Shown: positions 14,342 to 21,829 of the stretch, in pieces
How the letters are laid out: each line of letters opens with the position of its first letter
Position numbering within the stretch: the stretch's first letter is position 1
NCBI GenBank assembly: GCA_035574175.1
Contig: DATLZB010000206.1
Coordinates: 1 to 32,294, forward strand
DNA length: 32,294 nt
Direction: 5' to 3'
Source of the DNA: DATLZB01 sp035574175
GTDB taxonomy: Bacteria > Pseudomonadota > Alphaproteobacteria > Rhizobiales > Hyphomicrobiaceae
Made by a program: the position numbers and the translations under genes
The notes under the pieces: model-generated
Told to the model about the DNA's origin: nothing
Databases searched by the model: none
Seen by the model: the letters and a program-made list of their open reading frames with translations, nothing else

Positions 14342-14363
14342 CAGGTCGTACATAGCGCACCTG
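14342..14363 (+). promoter_or_regulatory. Candidate LuxR-binding dyad upstream of luxI
   Basis: CAGGT at 14342-14346 and ACCTG at 14359-14363 form an inverted repeat of 22 bases in the 95-base luxR-luxI gap, ending 16 bases before the luxI start. A similar but imperfect arrangement (CAGGT at 13511, ATCTG at 13529) lies before luxR. Position and length fit a lux-type box; a close match to a known consensus is not evident, and a site this near the start codon would more easily repress than activate. Confidence 0.35.
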
Positions 14364-14379
14364 GGCGGAGGCTGGTGTC

Positions 14380-15021
14380 ATGATGGTACTTATTCAAGGG
14401 AGCGAAGCTGACAAGCACAGTCAACTGATCGACGCGATGCACCGGCTGCGCGCCAAGGTGTTCGGCGATAGGCTGGGCTGGGCGGTCACCGTCGTCGACG
14501 GCCGCGAACGAGACAAATTCGACGATCTCAATCCGCTCTACGCACTCTCGCTCGATGCGGCGGATCGGGTCGTAGGCACCTTCCGCCTGCTCCAGACCAC
14601 CGGACCGACCATGCTGGGCGAAGTGTTCTCCGCGTGCCTCCCCCCGGGCCTGGTGATCAGAAGCCCGATCATCTGGGAAAGCACGCGCTTCTGCGTGGAC
14701 ACCGAGCTGGCGCGCGAACGCGGCGAGCGCGGCCTGTCGGAAGTCACCGCGGAGCTGTTGTCGTCGCTTCTCGAAATCGGCCTGTATGCCGGCCTGAGCC
14801 ACATCGTCACCGTAATCGACGTTCGCATGGAGCGCATTCTGCGGCGGGCGGGCTGTCCGATCGAGCGGCTGGCCGAACCGGTCAAGATTGGCGATGTGCC
14901 GACCCTCGCGATTCTGATGGAGTGCAGCGACGAGACGGTGGCCCACCTCCATCAGCGGAACGGCCTCAGCGAAGGCTTCATAAGACCGGAGACGATCATG
15001 CGCCTTCATCAGGCGGCGTGA
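14380..15021 (+). CDS. Acyl-homoserine-lactone synthase (LuxI family)
   Basis: The gene starts ATGATG at 14380, with GCGGAGG upstream, and encodes 213 aa. LuxI enzymes join an acyl group to the amino group of S-adenosylmethionine to make the quorum signal. All invariant residues are in place: R24, F28, W34 (HRLRAKVFGDRLGW), D45, D48, R69 (GTFRL), E100 and R103 (WESTRFCVD). The overall sequence, including VTVVDGRERDKFDDLNPLY, is closest in style to the rhizobial CinI/TraI type, which use acyl-ACP. The actual acyl chain cannot be read from sequence. The pair with luxR is intact, and both face the ParA gene. Confidence 0.93.
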   Translation: MMVLIQGSEADKHSQLIDAMHRLRAKVFGDRLGWAVTVVDGRERDKFDDLNPLYALSLDAADRVVGTFRLLQTTGPTMLGEVFSACLPPGLVIRSPIIWESTRFCVDTELARERGERGLSEVTAELLSSLLEIGLYAGLSHIVTVIDVRMERILRRAGCPIERLAEPVKIGDVPTLAILMECSDETVAHLHQRNGLSEGFIRPETIMRLHQAA

Positions 15022-15074
15022 AGGAGGGTCGCGGACACGGATCGGCGCAGCTCCTTCAAACAGCGGGGAATATC

Positions 15075-15299
15075 GTGAGACACGAGCCAGAAAAGGAGAC
15101 CCCCTGCCAGTACCTCGCGGACAGCAATGCGCTCTTGAGCATCCTCGTTGTGGCGGCCGACGCGGCCGACCGGCTCGGTGAGAGATCGGTGTTCATGGCC
15201 ATACTGGTCGCCCTCGAAATCCTCGACTCGAATGCAGCGCAAGAAGTCAGGACGGCCAGCCGAATGCTCGGACAATCCTTCGATGATCGCCTAGAGTAG
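15075..15299 (+). CDS. Small hypothetical protein after luxI, 74 aa
   Basis: A GTG at 15075 with GGGGAA upstream starts a 74-codon frame ending at 15299, 54 bases after the luxI stop and in the same direction. The product has an acidic start and a helical middle (SNALLSILVVAADAADRLGE, then FMAILVALEILDS). An earlier in-frame start is possible because the frame is open upstream. Short genes next to luxI are sometimes anti-activators, but no such family is recognised here. Confidence 0.5.
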   Translation: MRHEPEKETPCQYLADSNALLSILVVAADAADRLGERSVFMAILVALEILDSNAAQEVRTASRMLGQSFDDRLE

Positions 15300-15322
15300 C
15301 CCCGGGACAGGACATGCGGCGA

Positions 15323-15502
15323 CTATGGGTTCAACGCGAACGCTATCGCTCCGCAAACGGTGAGCATCAGGATCACCACTCCGACCATGCCCCACCAGGT
15401 CGGCTCAGGGCCGCCGTAGTCGGGTGATTCCTCGTAGCCGCTCACTTCGGGAGCCCAACACGAACGCTTTTGACCATTTCGGGTGTCACATCGGCCTATC
15501 AT
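15323..15502 (-). CDS. Small single-pass membrane protein, 59 aa
   Basis: The minus-strand frame ends at 15323. Its C-terminal part is clearly a transmembrane helix (WWGMVGVVILMLTVCGAIAF) after a short polar stretch (SGYEESPDYGGPEPT). The start is uncertain: ATG 15502 has a GGGAA-like site, and a GTG nearer the membrane segment is possible. No family is recognised. It is convergent with the small gene after luxI. Confidence 0.4.
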   Translation of the reverse strand: MIGRCDTRNGQKRSCWAPEVSGYEESPDYGGPEPTWWGMVGVVILMLTVCGAIAFALNP

Positions 15503-15647
15503 TTCCCGCTGTTGACCGGGCGGGCCGGGTGTTGATGGAGCCTGCCGCCAAAACTCTAGCACGACTTGGCTCCTACCGTCCTTTGCGAGCGCTCCATCTG
15601 CGCTTGACCGGGGTGCGAGCCCACGCATATGGTAGGCGCCCAGAGAC

Positions 15648-15708
15648 TAGGTACCTACTTGGTACCTACCATGTCCCCGTACGCGCGTCCCCGACATCTA
15701 CCGGTACC
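15648..15708. promoter_or_regulatory. GGTACC repeat cluster upstream of parA
   Basis: GGTACCTAC is directly repeated at 15650-15658 and 15661-15669, and GGTACC occurs a third time at 15703-15708, three bases before the parA start. The core is itself a palindrome (TAGGTACCTA). Repeats right before a ParA gene are typical of autorepression sites or a partition site bound by the partner protein. Confidence 0.5.
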
Positions 15709-15710
15709 AG

Positions 15711-16373
15711 ATGGCTACCAAACAGCCGCCGCGGTTGCGCGTCGTCACCTTCGCCAACGCCAAGGGCGGTGTCGGCAAGTCGACCCTGTGCAGCGCGCTT
15801 GCCGTGCGCGCCGCCGAGGACAGCAAGAAGGTAGCGTTGCTCGACCTCGATCCTCAGGAGAGCCTGGCCAGCTGGTGGACCCGGCGCGGCCGCACCAAGA
15901 ACCCGAAATTGCACGAGATCGATGCGACCACCGAGGCGATCGAGCTGCTGATCGCCGAGGGCTGGGAATGGGTGTTCGTCGACACTGGCCCGGCCAAGCT
16001 CGAGCTGATCGAGCCCGGCATTTTCGTCGCCGATCTCGTTCTCATCCCGACCCGACCATCCGCCTTCGACATCGAGCAGGCCGCCATCTGTGTCGAGCTG
16101 TGCGAGACGCACGGGAAGCCGCACGCCTTCGTGTTCAATCAGGCCACGCCGGGCACGAAGCTCACCAGAACATCGATGGAATACCTGCAGAGCCAGGGAT
16201 CCCGTGTGCTGAAATCGCCAGTCATCACCTTCCTGCCGAGCTACATGGCCGCTCTCACGGTGGGCAAATCCGGTCCTGAACTCGGTGGCAGGGATGGTCT
16301 CGCCGCGCGCAAGGAGATCGACGCGCTGTGGACCGCGGTAAAGAAGCTGCTTTCCGAACAGGACGCCTCCTGA
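15711..16373 (+). CDS. parA: ParA-family partition ATPase
   Basis: ATG 15711 begins a 220-aa protein, the short ParA/Soj-type length. The deviant Walker A motif is complete (NAKGGVGKST, about residues 16-25), followed by the A' strand ALLDLDPQ and the Walker B-type strand WVFVDTGPA. These proteins form ATP-dependent gradients that place plasmids or other cargo in the cell. The next gene, a ribbon-helix-helix protein, overlaps its stop (TGATG) and is the natural partner. On an integrated element a ParA pair suggests a circular, self-segregating phase or phage-plasmid ancestry. The GGTACC repeats upstream are candidate sites. Confidence 0.85.
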   Translation: MATKQPPRLRVVTFANAKGGVGKSTLCSALAVRAAEDSKKVALLDLDPQESLASWWTRRGRTKNPKLHEIDATTEAIELLIAEGWEWVFVDTGPAKLELIEPGIFVADLVLIPTRPSAFDIEQAAICVELCETHGKPHAFVFNQATPGTKLTRTSMEYLQSQGSRVLKSPVITFLPSYMAALTVGKSGPELGGRDGLAARKEIDALWTAVKKLLSEQDAS

Positions 16374-16645
16374 TGTCGGACCTCGAAGCCGAGGACATGG
16401 CCATCCTTGCGAGGTTCGGCAAGAAGACGCTGGCCGACCGCCGGGCGCGGGAGACGCGGCCCCTCGCGGCCGCCGACCGCCGCCGTCTCACCCGGGCCAG
16501 CACCAAGAGCCGACAGCTCAACTTGAAGGTCACGCCGGAGTTTCACGAGCGGGTCAGTGCCCTCGCCCGCAACGAGGGCCTCCCCATGGTCGAGCTGATC
16601 GAACGCGCTGTGGAGGCTTACGCGCGCGCCAGGGAGCAGACGTGA
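16373..16645 (+). CDS. Ribbon-helix-helix partner of ParA, 90 aa
   Basis: ATG 16373 overlaps the parA stop. The N-terminal 45 residues are charged and flexible, with a basic patch that could stimulate the ParA ATPase, as in ParG and omega-type partners. The ribbon-helix-helix core lies at about 46-88: strand SRQLNLKVTP, helix EFHERVSALARNEG, turn LPMV, helix ELIERAVEAYARAR. Such proteins act as the centromere-binding half of type Ib partition pairs and repress their own operon. Confidence 0.75.
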   Translation: MSDLEAEDMAILARFGKKTLADRRARETRPLAAADRRRLTRASTKSRQLNLKVTPEFHERVSALARNEGLPMVELIERAVEAYARAREQT

Positions 16646-16646
16646 G

Positions 16647-17795
16647 ATGCGTGCGCTGTTCGGGCTCCTCGCCGTCGTGCTGGGCGCGATCAGCATCGCG
16701 CTGGCGGCCCGCTACGGCTACAAGGGCGCCGACACCGAGGTCGACGGCGCAATCAGCGGCATCGTATTCGGCGCCATCGCGCTGTGCGCGTTTCTGTTCG
16801 ATGCCGCGGCGGTCCGGCTCTGGTTCATGGGCCACCGCATCGGGGCGGGGCTGATCGGAGCCATCGCGGCGGCGGCTCTGATCGTCACCTTCACCAACAA
16901 CTTGGGTGCCATCGCCGGACGGGCCGATGCGACACTCGCTGAGCGCGGGCGTGCCAAGGCCGATGCGGCCGCCGACCGCCGCGAGCTCGAGCGGGTGATG
17001 CGCGAGCGCGAGGCCATGAGATTCACGCCGGCCACCACAGAGGCCGTACAGGCCGCGCGCGAAGCCGTCGACGCCGCCGAGCGCACGCGCGTTGCCGAAT
17101 GCGGCAACGGCGACCCCCGGCAGAGGGGCGTCAACTGCCGCGCCCGGGAAGGCGACGAGCGCGCCGCCCGCGAAACCCTGGCGCGCGCGCTCGCCGACCA
17201 GGCGGCCACCGAGCGTGCCGCGCGGCTTGACGCCGAGGCTGCGCGACTCCGGGCGCGGCTTGCGACGGCACCGCCGGTGCAGGATGCCAATCCACTCGGA
17301 AGCGCGCTCGAGGCCGTGCTCGGCGCAGAGGCTGCCCCGCTGACCGCCTGGCAACAGGCCATCGTGGCGGCCGTCTTCGAGCTCTGTCTCGTCGGCGTCA
17401 TGGTCATTTACGAGCTACTCGGTCAGCGCCGCGAACCGCCTGGCGCAACCGCCGCCGCCAGGACCGCCGAGCGGTCCCTCCCGCCCGGCGACGCCCGCCC
17501 TGGGTCGGCAAGGCCCCGGAAGGGCAAGGGCACCGGAAGCGTGAAGAGCTTCGTCCGCGACCATGTATTTCCATCCGATGACGAGGAGCAGCGCATCGAG
17601 GTCAAGGCGCTGCTCCACGCCTACCGCAATTGGTGTGCGCAGAGGCGGCTTGAGCCGGTGGGGCTCGATGCGTTTCTCGACGAACTCGAGCCGTTGTGCG
17701 CCAAGCTCGGCATCGAGATCGAAGTGGGCAAGGATCGGCGCGTCTATGCCTTGGGCGTGAAGATCGAGGCGGCCCAGCCAGCAAGCTTCCATTGA
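16647..17795 (+). CDS. Membrane protein with coiled coil and winged-helix-like C-terminus, 382 aa
   Basis: ATG 16647 lies two bases after the previous stop, so it is in one unit with parA. Hydrophobic segments lie at about 1-21, 37-60, 65-89 and 235-258. A long Ala/Arg/Glu coiled coil (about 92-208) holds two cysteines, C152 and C164 (AEC...NCR). After a Pro-rich linker, residues 298-372 look like a winged helix of the type found at the end of phage primases (VKSFVRDHVF, then ALLHAYRNWCAQRR, then RRVYALGV). The layout parallels the 9173-10051 gene product. Its role may be membrane-linked regulation or anchoring of the element. Function is unproven. Confidence 0.75.
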   Translation: MRALFGLLAVVLGAISIALAARYGYKGADTEVDGAISGIVFGAIALCAFLFDAAAVRLWFMGHRIGAGLIGAIAAAALIVTFTNNLGAIAGRADATLAERGRAKADAAADRRELERVMREREAMRFTPATTEAVQAAREAVDAAERTRVAECGNGDPRQRGVNCRAREGDERAARETLARALADQAATERAARLDAEAARLRARLATAPPVQDANPLGSALEAVLGAEAAPLTAWQQAIVAAVFELCLVGVMVIYELLGQRREPPGATAAARTAERSLPPGDARPGSARPRKGKGTGSVKSFVRDHVFPSDDEEQRIEVKALLHAYRNWCAQRRLEPVGLDAFLDELEPLCAKLGIEIEVGKDRRVYALGVKIEAAQPASFH

Positions 17796-17880
17796 ACAGC
17801 ACGTTTTGCTTGCTGGCCCATCATGGCCATCGTCTCAGGGCCGCGCACTGAGGCATCAGGCGTAAGGTCGGGGGCCTGTG

Positions 17881-17902
17881 TGCGGACACAGTGCGGACAC
17901 AG
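17881..17902. repeat. Tandem 11-base repeat near the tRNA end of the element
   Basis: TGCGGACACAG occurs twice in tandem, exactly, at 17881-17891 and 17892-17902, about 67 bases from the 3' end of the tRNA gene. Short direct repeats beside an attachment site are often arm sites for the recombinase. The rest of 17796-17968 has no gene; the bases next to the tRNA are AT-rich (17941-17968). Confidence 0.5.
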
Positions 17903-17968
17903 ACAGCCTGACGTTTGGGCCGAGCGACTGAAACATCATCGCAAGATACTGATTTTGTTATTGAAAAA

Positions 17969-18044
17969 TGGTGCCGCAGAAGGGACTCGAACCCCCGACC
18001 CACGCATTACGAATGCGTTGCTCTACCAGCTGAGCTACTGCGGC
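17969..18044 (-). tRNA. tRNA-Thr (anticodon CGT)
   Basis: Read on the minus strand, the gene starts GCCGCAGTAGCTCAGCTGG and ends CTGCGGC-A-CCA, with the CCA encoded. The acceptor stem (GCCGCAG with CTGCGGC), D arm, anticodon stem (ACGCA with TGCGT) and T arm (GGTTCGAGTCC) are all intact. The loop TTCGTAA gives anticodon CGT, which reads ACG (Thr). Its 3' end faces the accessory element, so it is the likely integration site. Confidence 0.95.
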
Positions 18045-18120
18045 AATCGGTGCGATGCACATAGCTCTGCCGGCGCACCGAGGCAAGCCCGTGGCGTCAG
18101 GCAGCGAAGGAAAGCGGCCC

Positions 18121-18378
18121 TTAGTGCAATATAAAATCCTGCGACAGCCGCATCGAGCGCAAGCACAAGCGCCGGAGAGGTTCAGGTTCGGTTATGCCTG
18201 CACGGTAAAAGTCGAGGACGGACCGCGCAAGGGCCATGCGTGCGTGGTCCGTCTCGGATTTGCGTCCGGCAAACGTCGGACCGATCGAAGCCCATACGGC
18301 GTCGAACGTGTCGGTCAACAGCTTGGCAGAAGCACGGGTTGGTGCTGCAGTCGCAATGAAGTTCCGCGCCTGGGGCAT
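18121..18378 (-). CDS. Small hypothetical protein, Rhizobiales type, 85 aa
   Basis: The ATG at 18378 has GCGGAGG upstream. The sequence (FDAVWASIGPTFAGRKSETD, then HARMALARSVLDFYRAGITE) resembles a recurrent small helical family of unknown function in Rhizobiales chromosomes, with a helix around FDxxWA and a second around RMxLAxxVL. No membrane segment or catalytic motif is present. It is the first chromosomal gene beyond the tRNA; the 148 bases between it and hemY hold nothing clear. Confidence 0.6.
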   Translation of the reverse strand: MPQARNFIATAAPTRASAKLLTDTFDAVWASIGPTFAGRKSETDHARMALARSVLDFYRAGITEPEPLRRLCLRSMRLSQDFILH

Positions 18379-18526
18379 GGCCCGCCTCCGCAAGTCACGC
18401 CCCCGTCTACCCGTCGGAACTCACTCTACAGGATCGCCGCCCGCCCATCAGGTCAAATCTTGTTACCTGTTGCAACGGCTCGAGAGCGACCGGTTGGCGC
18501 CAGATTGGCGCCGCCCTCACGCACGC

Positions 18527-20266
18527 CTACGCCGGGTCCTTGATCGGTCCACGATAGCTTGAGGCCGGATCCGTAACCGGATCGCCCGGATCGAGGCCGG
18601 GATCGTCGGGCGGCCGCGGCGCAACGAAGATCTTCGGCTCGGCCGGCCGGCGAATCATTTTGGGTCGCCGCTTCGACGCCGCGCCAGCTGCGGGATCTGT
18701 GGGGGCTTCGGCCACACGCTCCAGGGGGGCATCCGTCGTGGGTACGGCCGGCAGAGGGACGGCGGCCGGCGGTCGTTTCGGTTCCGCATCGGAGGGCGCG
18801 GCCGGCCCGCCTGGCGCGGCGGTCGCGGAAGGCGCCTCTTCCACGGCGACAGCTTGCGCCCTCTTCGGTTCGGGTTCGGGCGGCGGTGAGGCTGCCTGGA
18901 GCGGAGCCCGGATCCGGCTCCCAGTGCCAAGCTTCACGATCTCGTCGAGCTTGCGGGCAAGACGCGCCGCACTGTCCTGCTCCAGCGCCTCGACCGGCAC
19001 CCGCCACTGGAAGGCATCGAGCGCGCCGGTCACCGGCGACACCGGCGCCCACCGGTCGGACACGACGCCGTCGGCGGTCCAGGCGGGATCGCGCGGCGCG
19101 GTCACCGCCCGGGCAAGCCATTCCCGCACCCGGCCCGTGTCGCCCAGTTCCTCCCCTTCCAGTCGCGCCATCAGCACGCACACGCGGGCGGTGAGCTTTC
19201 CGTCGATGAGCGGTGCCAGCGCCTTGCGCGCCAGCGCCCAATCGCGCGCGTCGATGGCTGCCGTCGCCAGCGCAATCGCGCTCTCCGTCGCCTGCGGATT
19301 GAGGTCGGCAAGGTGCCTGACGCGCTCCAGGCGATCGCGCGGGCTGTCGCCGACGCGGGCGTGCGCGTAGGCGATCGCAAGCTCCGGATGCGGCGACCGC
19401 TTCCAAGTGCGCTCCAGCACCTTCGCGGCGCGGGCGGTGTGGCCGCGGGCGGCGAGCAGCCGACCGGCAATGGCGGCCGCCGGCACCAGGTCGGGCGCCA
19501 GATTGTGGGCCTCGAGCGCAAGTTGCATGGCCCGCAGCGGATCGGAATCCTCGGCAGCCTGCGCGCGCGCCGTCAGCAGCACGGCACGGCGCCGTTGCGC
19601 CGTCGCTCTGTCGATGTGCTGGTGACGCCGGGCGAGGGTGAGCGTTTCGAGCGCGCCGGCCCAGTCGCCCTCCTTGCACTGAAGGTCGAACAGCGCCTCG
19701 ATCGGCCAGCTGAGCTTAGGATTGCGCGCCACCGCGCGTGCTGCGAATTGGCGTGCGGCCTCGCGCTCATTCTCCTTGATGGCTTCGAGATAGAGGCCGC
19801 GCAAACCTACAAGCTCGGTGTGAGGCGCGCCGAGCATGGCCTCGAAGATGCGTCGGGCAGTCGCCCGGTCGCCACCGAGCTTTGCCGCCTGGGCCCGCAG
19901 CAAGTGGGTCAAAGGCTCGTTGGGCAGCGCCCTTTTCGCCTGCACGGCAGAGCGCAGGGCGAGCGCCCGGTCGCCGGCGCCGAGCGCGATCAAGCCAGTC
20001 GACAGCGCTTCCAGACCGCGTGCCTGCCGGCGACGGTTCAGGAAGGCGCCCAATGTGGCCGGGCCGTGCCAAAGCGAGCGCAAGAGCGACCAGAGCAGAA
20101 TGGAAAGGCCGATCAACAGCGCAAGCAGCACGATGGCGCGAAACACGCTGGTCTCGAGCTCGTAACCCTGCCAGTTGATGACAAGGCTGCCGGGACGGTC
20201 GGCCAGCCACGACAGGCCGGAGGCGAGCGCCGCAACAACGAGCAGAAAGGCGATGAGGCGAACCAT
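18527..20266 (-). CDS. hemY: HemY-like inner-membrane TPR protein
   Basis: The 579-aa product starts at ATG 20266. It has two N-terminal membrane helices (about 1-20 and 41-65), matching the HemY N-domain (VINWQGYELETS between them), then TPR-like helical repeats (about 85-400), and a long Pro/Ala-rich tail that ends in DPASSYRGPIKDPA. HemY is encoded with heme-synthesis genes in many proteobacteria; its exact action is not settled. The gene lies two bases after the mitofilin-like gene and is last in the hemC-hemD unit. It is unrelated to the protoporphyrinogen oxidase also called HemY in Bacillus. Confidence 0.88.
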   Translation of the reverse strand: MVRLIAFLLVVAALASGLSWLADRPGSLVINWQGYELETSVFRAIVLLALLIGLSILLWSLLRSLWHGPATLGAFLNRRRQARGLEALSTGLIALGAGDRALALRSAVQAKRALPNEPLTHLLRAQAAKLGGDRATARRIFEAMLGAPHTELVGLRGLYLEAIKENEREAARQFAARAVARNPKLSWPIEALFDLQCKEGDWAGALETLTLARRHQHIDRATAQRRRAVLLTARAQAAEDSDPLRAMQLALEAHNLAPDLVPAAAIAGRLLAARGHTARAAKVLERTWKRSPHPELAIAYAHARVGDSPRDRLERVRHLADLNPQATESAIALATAAIDARDWALARKALAPLIDGKLTARVCVLMARLEGEELGDTGRVREWLARAVTAPRDPAWTADGVVSDRWAPVSPVTGALDAFQWRVPVEALEQDSAARLARKLDEIVKLGTGSRIRAPLQAASPPPEPEPKRAQAVAVEEAPSATAAPGGPAAPSDAEPKRPPAAVPLPAVPTTDAPLERVAEAPTDPAAGAASKRRPKMIRRPAEPKIFVAPRPPDDPGLDPGDPVTDPASSYRGPIKDPA

Positions 20267-20268
20267 GC

Positions 20269-21732
20269 CTACCCCTTCTGCTGCGCCCGCGTCCCGCCGC
20301 CGAGCGAGGCCTTGAGCTGCGCATCAATGTCGTTGATGGCGCGGTCGACAGCGACTCGTGCCTCGACCTTTTCGAGCCAAGCCCGCACCGGCTCCCGGGC
20401 CTTGGGCGACAAGCCCTTGGCGGCTTCGATCACGAGCGCGAGGTTTCCATCGCGAACGGCGGCCTCCATACGGGCGACGACGGCTTCCACGCTGGTATCG
20501 CCGGCCGGATGGCTCACCTTGCGGATGCGTACAATAGATTTCGCCCCCGCCAGCAGCCGGTCGAGGATCGACGCATCGGGTTGCTCCGCATCGGCCTCGA
20601 TCACTGCATGGGCGAGGCCGCGGAACTCGCGGGCAAGTTCGGTCACCGGCGGTACGCCCTGCGACTTGTAGCGCTCCAGAATGGCCAGGTTCAGCTTGCC
20701 GCCGGCAACTTTGCTCACCTCCGCAAGCTCGGCCGAATAGGGCACGCCACGTTCGAGTACGCGCTTCAAGTTGCCGAGCTCCAGCGCCAGAACGATGCGT
20801 TCGGCATTAGCCTGCCGGTCGAGTTCACTCTTGGCGAGCGACTCGATCTCCTGTTCGAGCGCGCTCAGTTTGCCCGAAACCGGGGCCAGCGACCTGTTCA
20901 CGTCTTGGGTGCGGACCACCGATTTGAACTCCCGGGCAACATCGGCCTTGAGCGTCGTCAGGTCCTCCTGCACGGCCTTGAGCAAGGATGCGAGCCGCTC
21001 GCCGTCTGCCTTGAGGGCGTCTGCGCGCTGGCCGAGCCTTGCCGCCCGATCCTTCAGTTCGGCGATCTCGCGATCGATCTGTTCGCGCCCGGCCGCTGCC
21101 GGTATGCCCGCGGCGGACAGCTGCTGAAGCCTGTCTTCGAGCTTGGCGACGCGGGCAGCCTCCAAGGGTGCGAGCTTGCCTACGCGTTCCTCCAGCACCT
21201 TCATCTGGCTCGCAAGCCGAGCTTGCGCCTCGCTCGCCGACGGCTCCTTGCGCACCGCTTCTTCGAGCCGTGCCAGGCGCTGCTCCGCCGCAGTCATCTT
21301 TTGCGCGAGGTCGGCCGGGACTGCAGCGCGCGAGGCCGGGGAGGTCTCGATCGCCCGAAGGCGGCGCTCAAGGTCTTGCAGCGCCTCCTCTCCCCCGGTC
21401 TGGCCCAAAAGCGGTGCCAGCACGAACACGGCGAGCAGCACCAGAACGCCGCCCGCCACACCGGCCGCGCCGTGCGTGACCAGCAGCCCCGGCGCAGACC
21501 CGCGGTTGCCGCGCTCGGCATCGTCCTGCAACGATCCGGCCAATTCCGGTTCGGACGAAGGGGCATCCGATGCAGCTTGCGCGGCGGTCTCTTCAACCCT
21601 GCCGGCGGCTTCCGCTTTGCCGGTTGCCTCATCTTCGAGCGCGGTTGCCTTGACGTCGATGATCGCCGAGGGGCGCTTGATCGCCGAGCCGCCGCCGCTC
21701 GGCCGCGTGGAATCGCCGTGATCGCTGGTCAT
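20269..21732 (-). CDS. Mitofilin/Mic60-like inner-membrane protein
   Basis: I took ATG 21732 (MTSDHGDSTRPSGGG) as the start; a longer form is possible. The protein has a cytoplasmic low-complexity N-terminus (1-85), one membrane helix (about 88-110), a long coiled coil (115-300) and a C-terminal conserved domain (about 320-487, KSELDRQANAERIVLALELG, then VIEAAKGLSPKAREPVRAWL). This is the layout of the alphaproteobacterial homologues of mitochondrial Mic60, which shape inner-membrane folds. Location between hemD and hemY is the known synteny of this family (COG4223). 487 aa is a normal length. Confidence 0.88.
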   Translation of the reverse strand: MTSDHGDSTRPSGGGSAIKRPSAIIDVKATALEDEATGKAEAAGRVEETAAQAASDAPSSEPELAGSLQDDAERGNRGSAPGLLVTHGAAGVAGGVLVLLAVFVLAPLLGQTGGEEALQDLERRLRAIETSPASRAAVPADLAQKMTAAEQRLARLEEAVRKEPSASEAQARLASQMKVLEERVGKLAPLEAARVAKLEDRLQQLSAAGIPAAAGREQIDREIAELKDRAARLGQRADALKADGERLASLLKAVQEDLTTLKADVAREFKSVVRTQDVNRSLAPVSGKLSALEQEIESLAKSELDRQANAERIVLALELGNLKRVLERGVPYSAELAEVSKVAGGKLNLAILERYKSQGVPPVTELAREFRGLAHAVIEADAEQPDASILDRLLAGAKSIVRIRKVSHPAGDTSVEAVVARMEAAVRDGNLALVIEAAKGLSPKAREPVRAWLEKVEARVAVDRAINDIDAQLKASLGGGTRAQQKG

Positions 21733-21829
21733 TCGGTATGGCCTCTGAGCTGGGGAACCCGATCGCATGCCGGCCGGCATCCACGGGGCTGCGCATGCCG
21801 CCTCGTATTACGTGGATGACCCTTTGGCT

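Larger units (their letters stand above)
1..17968. mobile_element. Phage-related integrated element abutting tRNA-Thr (left end outside window)
   Basis: All sequence left of the tRNA-Thr gene is accessory: replication-protein fragment, small zinc-finger and ribbon-helix-helix genes, both terminase subunits, a tyrosine recombinase, ParA, luxR-luxI and many unknown genes. Right of the tRNA are housekeeping genes. The tRNA is on the minus strand, so its 3' end faces the element, which is the usual geometry for tyrosine-recombinase integration into tRNA genes. No second copy of the tRNA 3' end is seen in the window, so the far attachment site is presumably further left. No portal, capsid, tail, lysis or conjugation gene is visible. 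The right boundary at about 17968 is inferred from gene content and the tRNA, not from a matched repeat. Confidence 0.7.

Noticed and set aside
15424..15834. Open frame crossing the region before parA
   Set aside because: It runs out of frame into parA and lacks a ribosome-binding site and any domain.
1..17968. ICE or conjugative plasmid
   Set aside because: ParA and luxR-luxI suggest it, but no relaxase, coupling protein or type IV secretion gene is visible. It cannot be excluded for the unseen left part.
17821..18003. Minus-strand frame over the tRNA 3' end, beginning MGRGFESLLRHHF
   Set aside because: This type of product is the usual false gene translated from a tRNA T arm.
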